Below are positions 1 through 9,433 of a stretch of DNA of 64,000 bases, piece after piece. The notes under the pieces were generated by a model that was not told the DNA's origin, did no database searches, and saw only the letters and a program-made list of their open reading frames with translations. The DNA lies in the NCBI RefSeq assembly GCF_003605385.1, contig NZ_QYTV02000009.1:30423-94422 (forward strand), read 5' to 3'. The stretch's first letter is position 1; each line of letters begins with the position of its first letter. This stretch comes from Siminovitchia acidinfaciens. Its GTDB lineage: Bacteria; Bacillota; Bacilli; Bacillales; Bacillaceae_C. Made by a program: the position numbers and the translations under genes.

Positions 1-3000
1 CCAGAAACAATTAAAGTAAACTTACTTCAGAACGGTGATTTTTATGAAGAGTATGAAATAACGAAAGAAAAAGATTGGAAACTAACAATCACGGATCTAC
101 CAAAGTACGACGAAGCTGGTAAAGCTTATGAGTACACGGTGAAAGAACATGATGTGCCAGGTTACGCTTCAGAGGTAGAAGGCTTTACAATTACCAATAC
201 ACGTACAGAAGTGAAAACAATTGAAATCACAAAAACGTGGTTAGATCCTGGTTCCAAAGATCGTCCAGACTCAATTGAGGTAGAGTTATATAGATCAATC
301 ACAGATGGTGATAAAGAGCTCGTTGAAACATTCACACTAACGAAAGAAAAAGATTGGTCACTTGAAGTAGCAGATCTACCAGCATTTGATAAAGACGGTA
401 AAGCTTATGCGTATGAAATTAATGAAATAGCGGTTGATGGGTACGAAACCACGATTAATGGCTTTGACATCACAAACTTACGTGTAGGCGAAACTGAAGT
501 AAAAGGAAAGAAAACTTGGTTAGATGATGACTCCAAAGATCGTCCTGAATCAATCACCGTTAAGTTACTAGCAAATGGTGAGGAAACAGGTAAGACAGTT
601 GAAGTCAACGAAGATTCAAGCTGGACATACGAATTTACAGGCCTTGATAAGTATGATAACCAAGGTAAAGAAATCGTATATTCAGTTGATGAAGAAGCTG
701 TTGATGGCTATAAGAAAACAATTGAAGGTAATGACATTACTAACTTGCGTGTCGGTACAACTGAGGTGGAAGTAACGAAATTGTGGAAGGATGAAAATGA
801 TACAGAACGTCCAGAAACAATTAAAGTAAACTTACTTCAGAACGGTGATTTTTATGAAGAGTATGAAATAACGAAAGAAAAAGATTGGAAACTAACAATC
901 AAGGATCTACCGAAGTACGATGAAGCTGGTAAAGCTTATGAGTACACGGTGAAAGAACATGATGTGCCAGGTTACGCTTCAGAGGTCGAAGGCTTTAAAA
1001 TCACCAATACACGTACAGATGTGAAAACAATCGAAATCACAAAAACGTGGTTAGATCCTGGTTCCAAAGATCGTCCAGACTCAATTGAGGTAGAGTTATT
1101 TAGATCAATCACAGATGGTGATAAAGAGCTCGTTGAAACATTCACACTAACGAAAGAAAAAGATTGGTCACTTGAAGTAGCAGATCTACCAGCATTTGAT
1201 AAAGACGGTAAAGCTTATGCGTATGAAATTAATGAAATAGCGGTTGATGGGTACGAAACCACGATTAATGGCTTTGACATCACAAACTTACGTGTAGGCG
1301 AAACTGAAGTAAAAGGAAAGAAAACTTGGTTAGATGATGACTCCAAAGATCGTCCTGAATCAATCACCGTTAAGTTACTAGCAAATGGTGAGGAAACAGG
1401 TAAGACAGTTGAAGCCAACGAAGATTCAAGCTGGACATACGAATTTACAGGCCTTGATAAGTATGATGACCAAGGTGAAGAAATCGTATATTCAGTTGAT
1501 GAAGTAGAAGTTAAAGGTTATGAAACCACGATTAATGGTTTTGACATCACAAACTTAGGTGTTGGCGAGACTGAAATAAAAGGAACAAAAACATGGTTGG
1601 ATGATAATTCCAAAGATCGTCCGGAATCAATCACCGTTAAGTTACTAGCGAACGGTGAGGAAACAGGTAAGACAGTTGAAGTCAACGAAGATTCAAGCTG
1701 GACATACGAATTTACAGGCCTTGATAAGTATGATAACCAAGGTAAAGAAATCGTATATTCAGTTGATGAAGAAGCTGTTGATGGCTATAAGAAAACAATT
1801 GAAGGTAATGACATTACTAACTTGCGTGTCGGTACAACTGAAGTGGAAGTAACGAAATTGTGGAAGGATGAAAATGATACAGAACGTCCAGAAACAATTA
1901 AAGTAAACTTACTTCAGAACGGTGATTTTTATGAAGAGTATGAAATAACGAAAGAAAAAGATTGGAAACTAACAATCAAGGATCTACCGAAGTACGATGA
2001 AGCTGGTAAAGTTTATGAGTACACGGTGAAAGAACATGATGTGCCAGGTTACGCTTCAGAGGTCGAAGGCTTTACAATCACCAATATACGTACAGAAGTG
2101 AAAACAATTGAAATCACAAAAACGTGGTTAGATCCTGGTTCCAAAGATCGTCCAGACACAATTGAGGTAGAGTTATTTAGATCAATCACAGATGGTGATA
2201 AAGAGCTCGTTGAAACATTCACACTAACGAAAGAAAAAGATTGGTCACTTGAAGTAGCAGATCTACCAGCATTTGATAAAGACGGTAAAGCTTATGCGTA
2301 TGAAATTAATGAAAAAGCGGTTGATGGTTATGAAACCACGATTAATGGCTTTGATATCACAAACTTACGTGTAGGCAAGACAACTGTAGAAGGAACAAAG
2401 ACATGGGAAGACGATAACTTTACAGATCGTCCAGAAATGATCAAAGTAGACCTTCTTCAAAACGGTGATGTAATCGATACAGCCGATGTGACAGCCGACA
2501 CTGACTGGAAGTACAGCTTTGCCGACTTAGAAAAATATGACGAAGAAGGTAAAGTATATACTTATTCAGTTCAGGAACATGCCGTCGAAGGATATGAATC
2601 AATTGTTTCCGGTTTTGACATTACAAACAAATTGATTTTTGGTGAGGTCGAACTGATAAAGGTAGATAAAGACAACCACCAAATCACATTGTCAGGTGCT
2701 GAATTCGAATTGCAGGATGCGGAAGGAAAAACGATCAAAGAAAGCTTGACGACAGATAAATCTGGAAAACTATCAGTATCTGGATTGAAGCCGGGCAACT
2801 ATCAAATGATCGAAACAAGAGCTCCTGAAGGATATGAAAAGCTTAAGGAGCGGATTGCCTTCACAATCGAAAAAGGCCAAAAAGAGGCATTGACATTGAT
2901 TGTCGAGAATACTGCTATATCGCCTGTAACACCAACAGATCCAGAGCAACCTGGCGATGGTATGCCGATTGACCCAGGGAAACCAGTTGAAACTGGTACG

Positions 3001-3147
3001 AGTCCAGTCCAATCTGGTAATGAGGGAAAAAGTGGCTACAAACTTCCAAACACGGCAACATCTTTATTCAACTTTGCATTAGCAGGCATTATATTGCTTT
3101 TTGCAGGAGTAGTGCTTGCGCGTACGAGCAGAAAAAGACAACAATAA
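1..3147 (+). CDS. Cna_B-repeat LPXTG-type surface protein, 3' part (5' end outside window)
   Basis: The frame is open from base 1, so the true start lies upstream. What is visible is a stack of about 87-94-residue beta-sandwich modules of the Cna_B type (KTW..., DRP.SI.V.L, GY.....G..ITN), the classic stalk of Gram-positive adhesins. After these comes one SpaA/prealbumin-like domain (about 2638-2910, GAEFEL...G.L...L.PG.Y...E...P.GY). A Pro/Gly-rich wall-spanning stretch follows, then the sorting signal LPNTA, a hydrophobic segment and a basic tail (RKRQQ). The protein should therefore be covalently anchored to peptidoglycan and act outside the cell, probably in adhesion or biofilm. LPNTA is the motif typical of class D sortases, and a class D-like sortase gene lies directly downstream. 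The modules are nearly identical at DNA level, so the copy number may be unstable or misassembled. Ligand unknown. Confidence 0.93.
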   Translation, partial: PETIKVNLLQNGDFYEEYEITKEKDWKLTITDLPKYDEAGKAYEYTVKEHDVPGYASEVEGFTITNTRTEVKTIEITKTWLDPGSKDRPDSIEVELYRSITDGDKELVETFTLTKEKDWSLEVADLPAFDKDGKAYAYEINEIAVDGYETTINGFDITNLRVGETEVKGKKTWLDDDSKDRPESITVKLLANGEETGKTVEVNEDSSWTYEFTGLDKYDNQGKEIVYSVDEEAVDGYKKTIEGNDITNLRVGTTEVEVTKLWKDENDTERPETIKVNLLQNGDFYEEYEITKEKDWKLTIKDLPKYDEAGKAYEYTVKEHDVPGYASEVEGFKITNTRTDVKTIEITKTWLDPGSKDRPDSIEVELFRSITDGDKELVETFTLTKEKDWSLEVADLPAFDKDGKAYAYEINEIAVDGYETTINGFDITNLRVGETEVKGKKTWLDDDSKDRPESITVKLLANGEETGKTVEANEDSSWTYEFTGLDKYDDQGEEIVYSVDEVEVKGYETTINGFDITNLGVGETEIKGTKTWLDDNSKDRPESITVKLLANGEETGKTVEVNEDSSWTYEFTGLDKYDNQGKEIVYSVDEEAVDGYKKTIEGNDITNLRVGTTEVEVTKLWKDENDTERPETIKVNLLQNGDFYEEYEITKEKDWKLTIKDLPKYDEAGKVYEYTVKEHDVPGYASEVEGFTITNIRTEVKTIEITKTWLDPGSKDRPDTIEVELFRSITDGDKELVETFTLTKEKDWSLEVADLPAFDKDGKAYAYEINEKAVDGYETTINGFDITNLRVGKTTVEGTKTWEDDNFTDRPEMIKVDLLQNGDVIDTADVTADTDWKYSFADLEKYDEEGKVYTYSVQEHAVEGYESIVSGFDITNKLIFGEVELIKVDKDNHQITLSGAEFELQDAEGKTIKESLTTDKSGKLSVSGLKPGNYQMIETRAPEGYEKLKERIAFTIEKGQKEALTLIVENTAISPVTPTDPEQPGDGMPIDPGKPVETGTSPVQSGNEGKSGYKLPNTATSLFNFALAGIILLFAGVVLARTSRKRQQ
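208..2376 (+). repeat. Near-identical in-gene Cna_B module array (A-B-C order, 267-282 bp units)
   Basis: Three module types alternate. A is 282 bp, B 267 bp and C 261 bp, giving an 810-bp super-period. The order is A (208-489), B (490-756), C (757-1017), A (1018-1299), B' (1300-1566), B'' (1567-1833), C (1834-2094), A (2095-2376). A partial C precedes it at 1-207 and a diverged module follows at 2377 to about 2637. Copies of one type differ by only a few bases. The doubled B indicates a single-module duplication inside the array. Confidence 0.9.
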
Positions 3148-3155
3148 TGGAAAAG

Positions 3156-3190
3156 CTTCCACATGCCAATAGTGTATGTGGGAGTTTTTC
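3156..3190 (+). terminator. Rho-independent terminator after the surface-protein gene
   Basis: A 9-bp stem (CTTCCACAT with ATGTGGGAG, one G-U pair) is followed by a run of five T. It lies 9 bases after the stop codon and separates the adhesin from the sortase transcript. Confidence 0.8.
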
Positions 3191-3296
3191 AATTTGTTGA
3201 CATATTACAGAGATATCCATTTTAGCGAATTTGTAAATAATAAATTTATGTAATCGAAAAAAAGAGCTGCCCTAATAAAAGACTGGGGGGTTAACC

Positions 3297-3857
3297 ATGA
3301 GGTTTTCAGCCATAATATTGATTATTATTGGATTGTGTTTCATCGGATACAGCGGGTTCCATATTTGGAATTCAAACCAAATGCAGAATGATTCTTTACA
3401 ACGTGCAAAGGAAATCATTTCGAATGATGCCGGCCCTAAGTCGTATTCTTTTGATCCAAAAGTTGGTGAGGAAATAGGGATACTTGAATTGCCAACTTTA
3501 GATGAGTCTTTACCTATCATTGAAGGTGTGGATGAAGACGAACTGGCGCAAGGAGTTGGACATTATAATGGAACCTCACTTCCTACGGAACAAGGGCAAA
3601 TTGTTCTTTCAGGACACAGAGATACGGTGTTTCGTCGGCTAGGGGAGCTGAATATCGGCGATCTTCTTGTGGTGAAGATGCCTTACGGTCAATTTCAATA
3701 TATCATTGAAAAAACTGAAATTGTTAGAGCTGATGATTTGACTGTCATTCGACCGGAGATAGATGAAGAGCTGTTAACTGTCACCACGTGTTATCCTTTT
3801 AGGTATGTCGGAAATGCCCCCGATCGTTATATCATTTACGCTAAACGCAAAAGCTGA
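3297..3857 (+). CDS. Class D sortase
   Basis: A transpeptidase that cuts LPXTG-like sorting signals and attaches the protein to the cell wall. The 186-residue product has an N-terminal membrane anchor (about residues 5-23) and a sortase beta-barrel with the full catalytic set: His107 (SGHRDT), Cys165 (TTCYPF) and Arg177 (PDRY). Size, single N-terminal anchor and motif context fit class D sortases such as B. subtilis YhcS. The ATG is preceded by a G-rich ribosome site (GGGGGG). The adjacent surface protein ends in LPNTA, which class D enzymes are known to prefer, so the two are very likely an enzyme-substrate pair. Assignment to class is by length and context rather than phylogeny. Confidence 0.9.
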   Translation: MRFSAIILIIIGLCFIGYSGFHIWNSNQMQNDSLQRAKEIISNDAGPKSYSFDPKVGEEIGILELPTLDESLPIIEGVDEDELAQGVGHYNGTSLPTEQGQIVLSGHRDTVFRRLGELNIGDLLVVKMPYGQFQYIIEKTEIVRADDLTVIRPEIDEELLTVTTCYPFRYVGNAPDRYIIYAKRKS

Positions 3858-3938
3858 CTTCTTTATTGTCTTGACAATCCAGGCGAAATATTCTGTAATT
3901 GAAATAATTGATACGGAATCAAAAGGTGGTAATCAGAC

Positions 3939-5069
3939 GTGAGAGCAATCTTGATTGATGATGAACCTTTAGCCATGGAGCATATGGAGAAACTACTTAA
4001 AGACATAGCTGTTGTGGAAGTTATTGGAAAATACTTGAGTCCGCTGCAAGGACTCAAGGCTATCATGCATGAGCAGCCAGATGTTGTTTTTCTTGATATT
4101 GAGATGCCCACAATAAGCGGGATAGAGCTTGCTGAAAATATTCAAAGTACGTGTTCAAATGTACATGTAGTATTTGTGACAGCTTATGATGAATATGCCG
4201 TTAAAGCGTTTGAGCTGAATGCAGTAGACTATGTCATGAAGCCTATTCAGAGAAAACGGCTGAATGAAACGATTAAAAGGTTGCAATTATTTGAGGACAC
4301 AAATGTGGAAAAAGGAGAGAGCACGTGTACTGGCATGATATGCTGCTTTCAGACACTGCGGTTTGTTTGGGAAGGCGATGAACTGGAGGCTATCGATGTC
4401 CACTGGAGGACTACCAAGGCTAAAGAACTGTTCGCCTATCTCGTTCATCATCGGAGGGAGCCGGTTGGAAAAGAAGTGTTAATTGATTTATTCTGGGCGG
4501 AATCTGAACCGGAAAAGGGTTATGCCCAGCTGTATGCAGCCATATACCAAATCCGAAAAACGCTGGCTTCAATCGGTTTCGACATTGAAATAAAAAGTCG
4601 TGAACAGACCTATATGATTGATATGCAGCAAATTAAGGTAGATATAGATGAGTTTGAGAGACTGGAAGAAATATTTAATGAAAGTCATCCGGAACTGGAG
4701 TCAGTTCAGAAACTATTGGATTTATACAGCGGCGATTACTTAGAAAAGGAAAGTTATTTATGGGCTGAAAGTGAAAGGGAACGATTAAGGGTTTTCTGGC
4801 TTTATTTTACACAGAAAACAGCTGAGATGCTAATCCAAAAAAAAGAGCATACAAAAGCACTGCTTATTTGTCAACGTGTGCAAGCGTTGAATCCATATAG
4901 CGAAGAAATCTATTTTATGCTAATGCGGTTATATGACCTGCTCGGTGAACGCCATTTTGTAGAACAACAGTATCATAGACTTGAAGATATGCTATTCGAA
5001 GAATACGGTACAGAACCCGCACCGGAGATATCGCAGTGGTATCAAAATTGGAAAGGAATTTTAGCATAG
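3939..5069 (+). CDS. Response regulator with REC, winged-helix and BTAD domains
   Basis: Transcriptional regulator of a two-component system. The N-terminal receiver domain (about 1-120) has the acidic pair (DDE), the phospho-acceptor Asp53 (FLDIEMP) and the Lys (VMKPI). A winged-helix region (about 150-220, KELFAYLVHHRREPV...LIDLFW) follows, then a bacterial transcriptional activation (BTAD) helical domain to the C-terminus, the arrangement seen in SARP-like regulators. The start is GTG with AAAGGTGG upstream. It lies 42 bp before the large hybrid kinase, which is the likely partner. Target genes are unknown; the upstream adhesin/sortase pair is a possible but unproven target. Confidence 0.85.
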   Translation: MRAILIDDEPLAMEHMEKLLKDIAVVEVIGKYLSPLQGLKAIMHEQPDVVFLDIEMPTISGIELAENIQSTCSNVHVVFVTAYDEYAVKAFELNAVDYVMKPIQRKRLNETIKRLQLFEDTNVEKGESTCTGMICCFQTLRFVWEGDELEAIDVHWRTTKAKELFAYLVHHRREPVGKEVLIDLFWAESEPEKGYAQLYAAIYQIRKTLASIGFDIEIKSREQTYMIDMQQIKVDIDEFERLEEIFNESHPELESVQKLLDLYSGDYLEKESYLWAESERERLRVFWLYFTQKTAEMLIQKKEHTKALLICQRVQALNPYSEEIYFMLMRLYDLLGERHFVEQQYHRLEDMLFEEYGTEPAPEISQWYQNWKGILA

Positions 5070-5111
5070 ACCATCATTCCAGGATGGAATTATGAAAAAA
5101 ATAATATTGAT

Positions 5112-8100
5112 ATGTTATCTAACAGAAAAGTTATTCTCATAGTATTGATATTTTTTATCATACTCACAATTTTTCGATTGTCTTGGCTTGGTTATCATAA
5201 AGCTCCTGATCACCCGCGCGCTATTTCAGGTGAACTTGATTTGCGCAATTGGAAGCCGATAACTGAACATTCAATTACACTTGATGGTGAGTGGGAATTT
5301 TTTCCCAGTACACTTCTTATGAAAAAGCATGCAGAAACTGAACATATTGAAAAGGAAGGAAGAATGGCCCTAACCCCGGGTGATTGGGTTATTCCGAATA
5401 ACACATCAGACCAGTACGGTTTTGGTTCATACCGTTTGCGCATCTTGGTCAATCCTGAAATTGGTAATAGTTACGGTATATATATACCAGACATTGATAG
5501 TTCGTCGGAAGTATATGTTAACGGGAAATTGATTACCCAGTCAGGTCAACCTGCTGATGATAAGCAGCAATATACACCATTAACCATTCCCCAAACTACA
5601 TACTTCACCATTGAAGATACAAATGAAATTGAACTTGTCATTCAGATTGCCAATTTTGACAATCCTATCAGTGGTGGGATTAATCGCTCAATTAAATTCG
5701 GTTTGGCAGAACCTTTTACAAAAGATACCACATTTGCTACGAGTATTGTTCTTGGTGCTTGTATAGTCTATATGCTCCATGCACTGTACAGTTTCATTTT
5801 ATTTTTAGTGGGAAATCGTGACTGGAGGCTGTTTCATTTTTCTTTGATGGTCGTTTGTATTGTTCTTGGAACATTAATCGGTGAACGTTTACTGTTTGCA
5901 TGGCTACCCTTAAATTATGAGTGGGGTGTAAAGATCCTCAACCTTACAATGGTCGCCGGTGGCTATTTTCTCTTGCAATCCATAAAGCATCAGTTAACCG
6001 ATGACTTCCGCAACAAAATACATATTGGCTATATGGTACTTTGCAGCTTATCAGTGTTGGTTATTTTAGTTTTTCCGGCAAGCATTAACTTGTCATTAAA
6101 GTTGTTTTATGGTGCCGTCATGCTTATTCCTTGTTTATTAACACCGCTGGTCATGTACCGTGCTTCAACACGAATCGATAAAGATAACATTTTTTTACTG
6201 TTGGCTGCCGTCGCCTCGATCGGAAGCTTGATATGGCTTTTAATCAATGAGGCACTACAGATTGAAATGGTTTCTTATCCATTTGATCTATTGATTGCGA
6301 TGGTCTGTTTTGCCACGTATTGGTTCAAACAGTATTTTCGTGTTTTGGATGAGTCACAGGATCTAGCCATTGAGCTTCAGGAAGCTGATAAGCAAAAAGA
6401 CAACTTCTTAGCCACTGTTGCACATGAAATGCGAAATCCGCTTCATGGAATGATCAACATTTCCCAATCAGTGTTGGATAGAGAAGAAAGAATGATTAAA
6501 GAAAAAAGCGTAAAAGATCTGGAATTACTTATAACGGTCGGACAACGTATGTCATATCAGTTAAATGATTTGCTCGATCTTACAAGATTAAAGGAAAAGA
6601 GAGTTTCCATCCAACCGACAGATGTATCTTTGCACAGTGCTGCGGAAGCTGTAATGGATATGCTCCGATATATGACAGAAGATAGGCCAATTAGGCTAAT
6701 CAATCGTATTCCGAACAACTTTCCATATGTCTGTGCCGATGAAAATAGACTTATTCAAATTCTGTTCAATCTGATTCACAATGCGGTAAAATACACGAAT
6801 GAAGGTGAAATATCAGTCCAAGCATCGATTCAGGACGGTTTTGCAAGAATTTCAGTTCGAGATACCGGGATTGGCATGGATGAGGAATTTTTAGGAACAA
6901 TATTTGAGCCGTATGAACAATCTTCCTATGGCATTGCTTCGACTGACAGTGGCTTCGGTCTCGGGCTAAGCATTTGCAAACAGCTGGTTAAGCTCCATGG
7001 GGGTACCCTAGAAGTGACCTCAAAACCCGATAATGGTTCAGTATTTACATTTTCACTAAAATTATCTGTTAACTCTACACAGTTGGAGGCAGCAGCAAGT
7101 AAATCAAAGGAAAATGAGACTGAGGAAATTGCCGCGGCCGAAATGTTAGTTAGGAAAAGTGTTGAAAAAAAGGAGCCATCTTCTTCCAACCCAGTTAGAT
7201 TATTGGCTGTTGACGATGATCCCGTTAATTTAAAGGTGTTGGAAAGTATTTTTTCGGATAGTTCTTATGAAGTTTTCTCCGCTACAAGTGGTCAAGGTGC
7301 ACTGTCTGTATTAAATACTAGGGAATGGGACGTTATCATCGCGGATGTTATGATGCCTCATATGTCGGGGTATGAGCTTACTCGGAAAATTCGTGAACAC
7401 TTTTCACTCTCTGAGTTGCCCGTTCTGCTTTTGACTGCGAGGAGCCACCCTGAAGATATTGTTGCCGGCTTCATAGCAGGTGCCAACGATTACGTGACAA
7501 AGCCAATTGAAGGATTGGAATTGAAAACACGCATTAATACACTGGTCAATCTTAAACAATCCATAAGTGAACGGCTACGGATGGAGGCGGCATGGCTTCA
7601 GGCCCAAATCCAGCCTCATTTCTTATACAATACATTAAATACAATTGCTTCACTAAGCGAAATTGATATAAACAGAATGACTGACCTTTTAGCTGAATTC
7701 GGTAACTATTTAAGAAAAAGCTTTGATCCAAAAAACCTGCTTCGGGCTATACCATTAAATCATGAGCTTGAACTTCTGAACTCCTATTTATTTATCGAAA
7801 AAGAGAGATTTGGAGATAGATTAAACATCGTTTGGCAAGTAGATGAAGCCATCAGTATAGAAATCCCTCCTCTATCCATCCAGCCATTGGTAGAAAATGC
7901 AATTAGACATGGGGTACTCAAGCGGATTGAAGGTGGAACAGTTGTCATTCGAATCATTGATAAAGGAAATGAGGTGGAAATTGCTGTTATTGATGATGGA
8001 ATTGGAATGGATGCTGAGATATCAAGTCAAATCCTCACTGTCCAGCCCATGAATAAGAAAAGCATTGGTTTGTATAATACTAATCGACGTTTACAGCAGA

Positions 8101-8192
8101 TGTACGGTAATGGATTAAAAATCTTCAGTAATCCTAGTCAAGGGACTACGGTTATTTTTAGCATACCTAAAATTCAAAGGTCACTGGACTAA
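5112..8192 (+). CDS. Hybrid sensor with two kinase cores (HisKA + REC + LytS-type kinase)
   Basis: A membrane sensor of unusual architecture. In order: an N-terminal membrane helix (about 7-27); an extracellular jelly-roll domain like 7TMR-DISMED2 (about 45-200); a seven-helix membrane region (about 205-405); a HisKA domain with His438 (AHEMRNPLHG); HATPase_c with N box (NLIHNAVKYT) and G boxes (DTGIGMD, GFGLGLS); a receiver domain with Asp745 (IIADVMMPH); then a second, LytS/YehU-type kinase core with His836 (QPHFLYN) and its own ATP-binding domain (VENAIRHG, DDGIGMD). All catalytic residues appear intact in both cores. Start choice is uncertain because no strong ribosome site precedes the ATG. 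The likely output is the BTAD regulator upstream. The ligand cannot be read from sequence. Confidence 0.9.
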   Translation: MLSNRKVILIVLIFFIILTIFRLSWLGYHKAPDHPRAISGELDLRNWKPITEHSITLDGEWEFFPSTLLMKKHAETEHIEKEGRMALTPGDWVIPNNTSDQYGFGSYRLRILVNPEIGNSYGIYIPDIDSSSEVYVNGKLITQSGQPADDKQQYTPLTIPQTTYFTIEDTNEIELVIQIANFDNPISGGINRSIKFGLAEPFTKDTTFATSIVLGACIVYMLHALYSFILFLVGNRDWRLFHFSLMVVCIVLGTLIGERLLFAWLPLNYEWGVKILNLTMVAGGYFLLQSIKHQLTDDFRNKIHIGYMVLCSLSVLVILVFPASINLSLKLFYGAVMLIPCLLTPLVMYRASTRIDKDNIFLLLAAVASIGSLIWLLINEALQIEMVSYPFDLLIAMVCFATYWFKQYFRVLDESQDLAIELQEADKQKDNFLATVAHEMRNPLHGMINISQSVLDREERMIKEKSVKDLELLITVGQRMSYQLNDLLDLTRLKEKRVSIQPTDVSLHSAAEAVMDMLRYMTEDRPIRLINRIPNNFPYVCADENRLIQILFNLIHNAVKYTNEGEISVQASIQDGFARISVRDTGIGMDEEFLGTIFEPYEQSSYGIASTDSGFGLGLSICKQLVKLHGGTLEVTSKPDNGSVFTFSLKLSVNSTQLEAAASKSKENETEEIAAAEMLVRKSVEKKEPSSSNPVRLLAVDDDPVNLKVLESIFSDSSYEVFSATSGQGALSVLNTREWDVIIADVMMPHMSGYELTRKIREHFSLSELPVLLLTARSHPEDIVAGFIAGANDYVTKPIEGLELKTRINTLVNLKQSISERLRMEAAWLQAQIQPHFLYNTLNTIASLSEIDINRMTDLLAEFGNYLRKSFDPKNLLRAIPLNHELELLNSYLFIEKERFGDRLNIVWQVDEAISIEIPPLSIQPLVENAIRHGVLKRIEGGTVVIRIIDKGNEVEIAVIDDGIGMDAEISSQILTVQPMNKKSIGLYNTNRRLQQMYGNGLKIFSNPSQGTTVIFSIPKIQRSLD

Positions 8193-8461
8193 TAAATAAT
8201 TACAGCAAAGACAGTGCCATTTTAAAAAGTAAGTATTGTGTAAAGGGAAAACATTTGAAGTGTTTTTGTGCAGTGTGCAAACGCTGATGCAAGGACTTCC
8301 AAATGTTTTTCTTTTTTTCATAAAACGATATACATATTTTTTCTGTTCAGCTATAAGGGTTATCGCTTTCTCTGATTATACAAGCACATTTCATATAAAC
8401 CACACAATTTTGAGTTATCCTTAAGATGAGACCAAGCATGTATTAAAATGAAGGTGAAACA

Positions 8462-9433
8462 ATGAAAATAGAGCGTGTGTTTTTTATCTGTTTGGCAGTA
8501 TTATTGATATTGTCAGGCTGTCAGGAAAAGAATCACCAGCCGATTGATGAAGAGAAATCATTTGCAGCCACTTTGAATGTGGGGGACTTCAGTATAGACT
8601 TTTTAAATGAAGCAGGAGAGAAGATGGCACGCTGGGAAATGAAAAAGGCATACACCGGCGCAACGCTTCTGCCTGATGGAGATACATTGATCCTTTATGG
8701 ACCGGAGCTTGAGGAAGTTGATTTTTATTCTCTGAAAGCAGGCTCTATAACTAAGAGTTTTAAGACAGACAAAGGCATATGCAATGTCATTTACTTAAAA
8801 GAAGGCCAGATTTTTGCTTTGGCAGATAAAAATCAAAACAAGATCCGCTTTTTTAACGGAGACGGGGATGAGGTCAAAAGTGTAAAAACACCTGAATATC
8901 CAATGGCGATGAAGGCAGATGGAGAGTATCTGTATGTGGCATCTTTCAAGGGTGGAAAACTTACGATCATCAACCTGAAAAGTCATGAAATAGATAATGA
9001 GTTCGATATTCCTACATCTTCTGCAGGACTGCTCCTGCGTGAAAAAGAAAAAGAGATTTGGGTAGGCGGGCATGGAAAAGAGGATAAGCCTCAATCAGCC
9101 ATCTCTATATTCTCTTTAGAAATGGGGAGTTTGGTAAACGAGGTGCCTGCACCTTTGATGCCTGTTGCTTTTTATGAAAATGATAAAGGAATATATGCGT
9201 TAAGCCATGGGACCAATATGCTTTATCATTATAATTCTAATAAGGAATTGATTCAGCAAACAGAAGTGGGGGCCAATCCGTTTTCGATAGAGTCATTAGA
9301 CGGCAAGCTTCTCGTTGCTGGTTTTGACAGTGAAAAGCTCTACTGGGTCAATCCATTAACACTGGACATTGAAAAGGCTGTCGATGTCGGGAAAGGGCCA
9401 TTTGTTGTTTTTACGAGAGAGAAGGTGAATTGA
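8462..9433 (+). CDS. Lipoprotein with YncE/YVTN-like beta-propeller
   Basis: The product begins with a lipoprotein signal peptide (lipobox LSGC, Cys at about residue 20) and is therefore probably tethered outside the membrane. The rest shows short repeating blades typical of YncE/YVTN beta-propellers (for example EGQIFALADKNQNKIRFF, DGEYLYVASFKGGKLTII, DGKLLVAGFDSEKLYWV). It starts at an ATG with GAAGGTGAAAC before it. Its stop codon overlaps the start of the response regulator (TGATG), so it is co-transcribed with the two-component pair and may act as an accessory sensor. Substrate not known. Confidence 0.75.
   Translation: MKIERVFFICLAVLLILSGCQEKNHQPIDEEKSFAATLNVGDFSIDFLNEAGEKMARWEMKKAYTGATLLPDGDTLILYGPELEEVDFYSLKAGSITKSFKTDKGICNVIYLKEGQIFALADKNQNKIRFFNGDGDEVKSVKTPEYPMAMKADGEYLYVASFKGGKLTIINLKSHEIDNEFDIPTSSAGLLLREKEKEIWVGGHGKEDKPQSAISIFSLEMGSLVNEVPAPLMPVAFYENDKGIYALSHGTNMLYHYNSNKELIQQTEVGANPFSIESLDGKLLVAGFDSEKLYWVNPLTLDIEKAVDVGKGPFVVFTREKVN

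Noticed and set aside
405-1418. Antisense frames in the Cna_B array (two nearly identical copies)
   Set aside because: They are mirror images of the repeated surface-protein modules and change in step with them.
8236-8424. 62-codon frame after the hybrid kinase
   Set aside because: No ribosome site, odd Phe/Cys-rich composition and no neighbours to support it.
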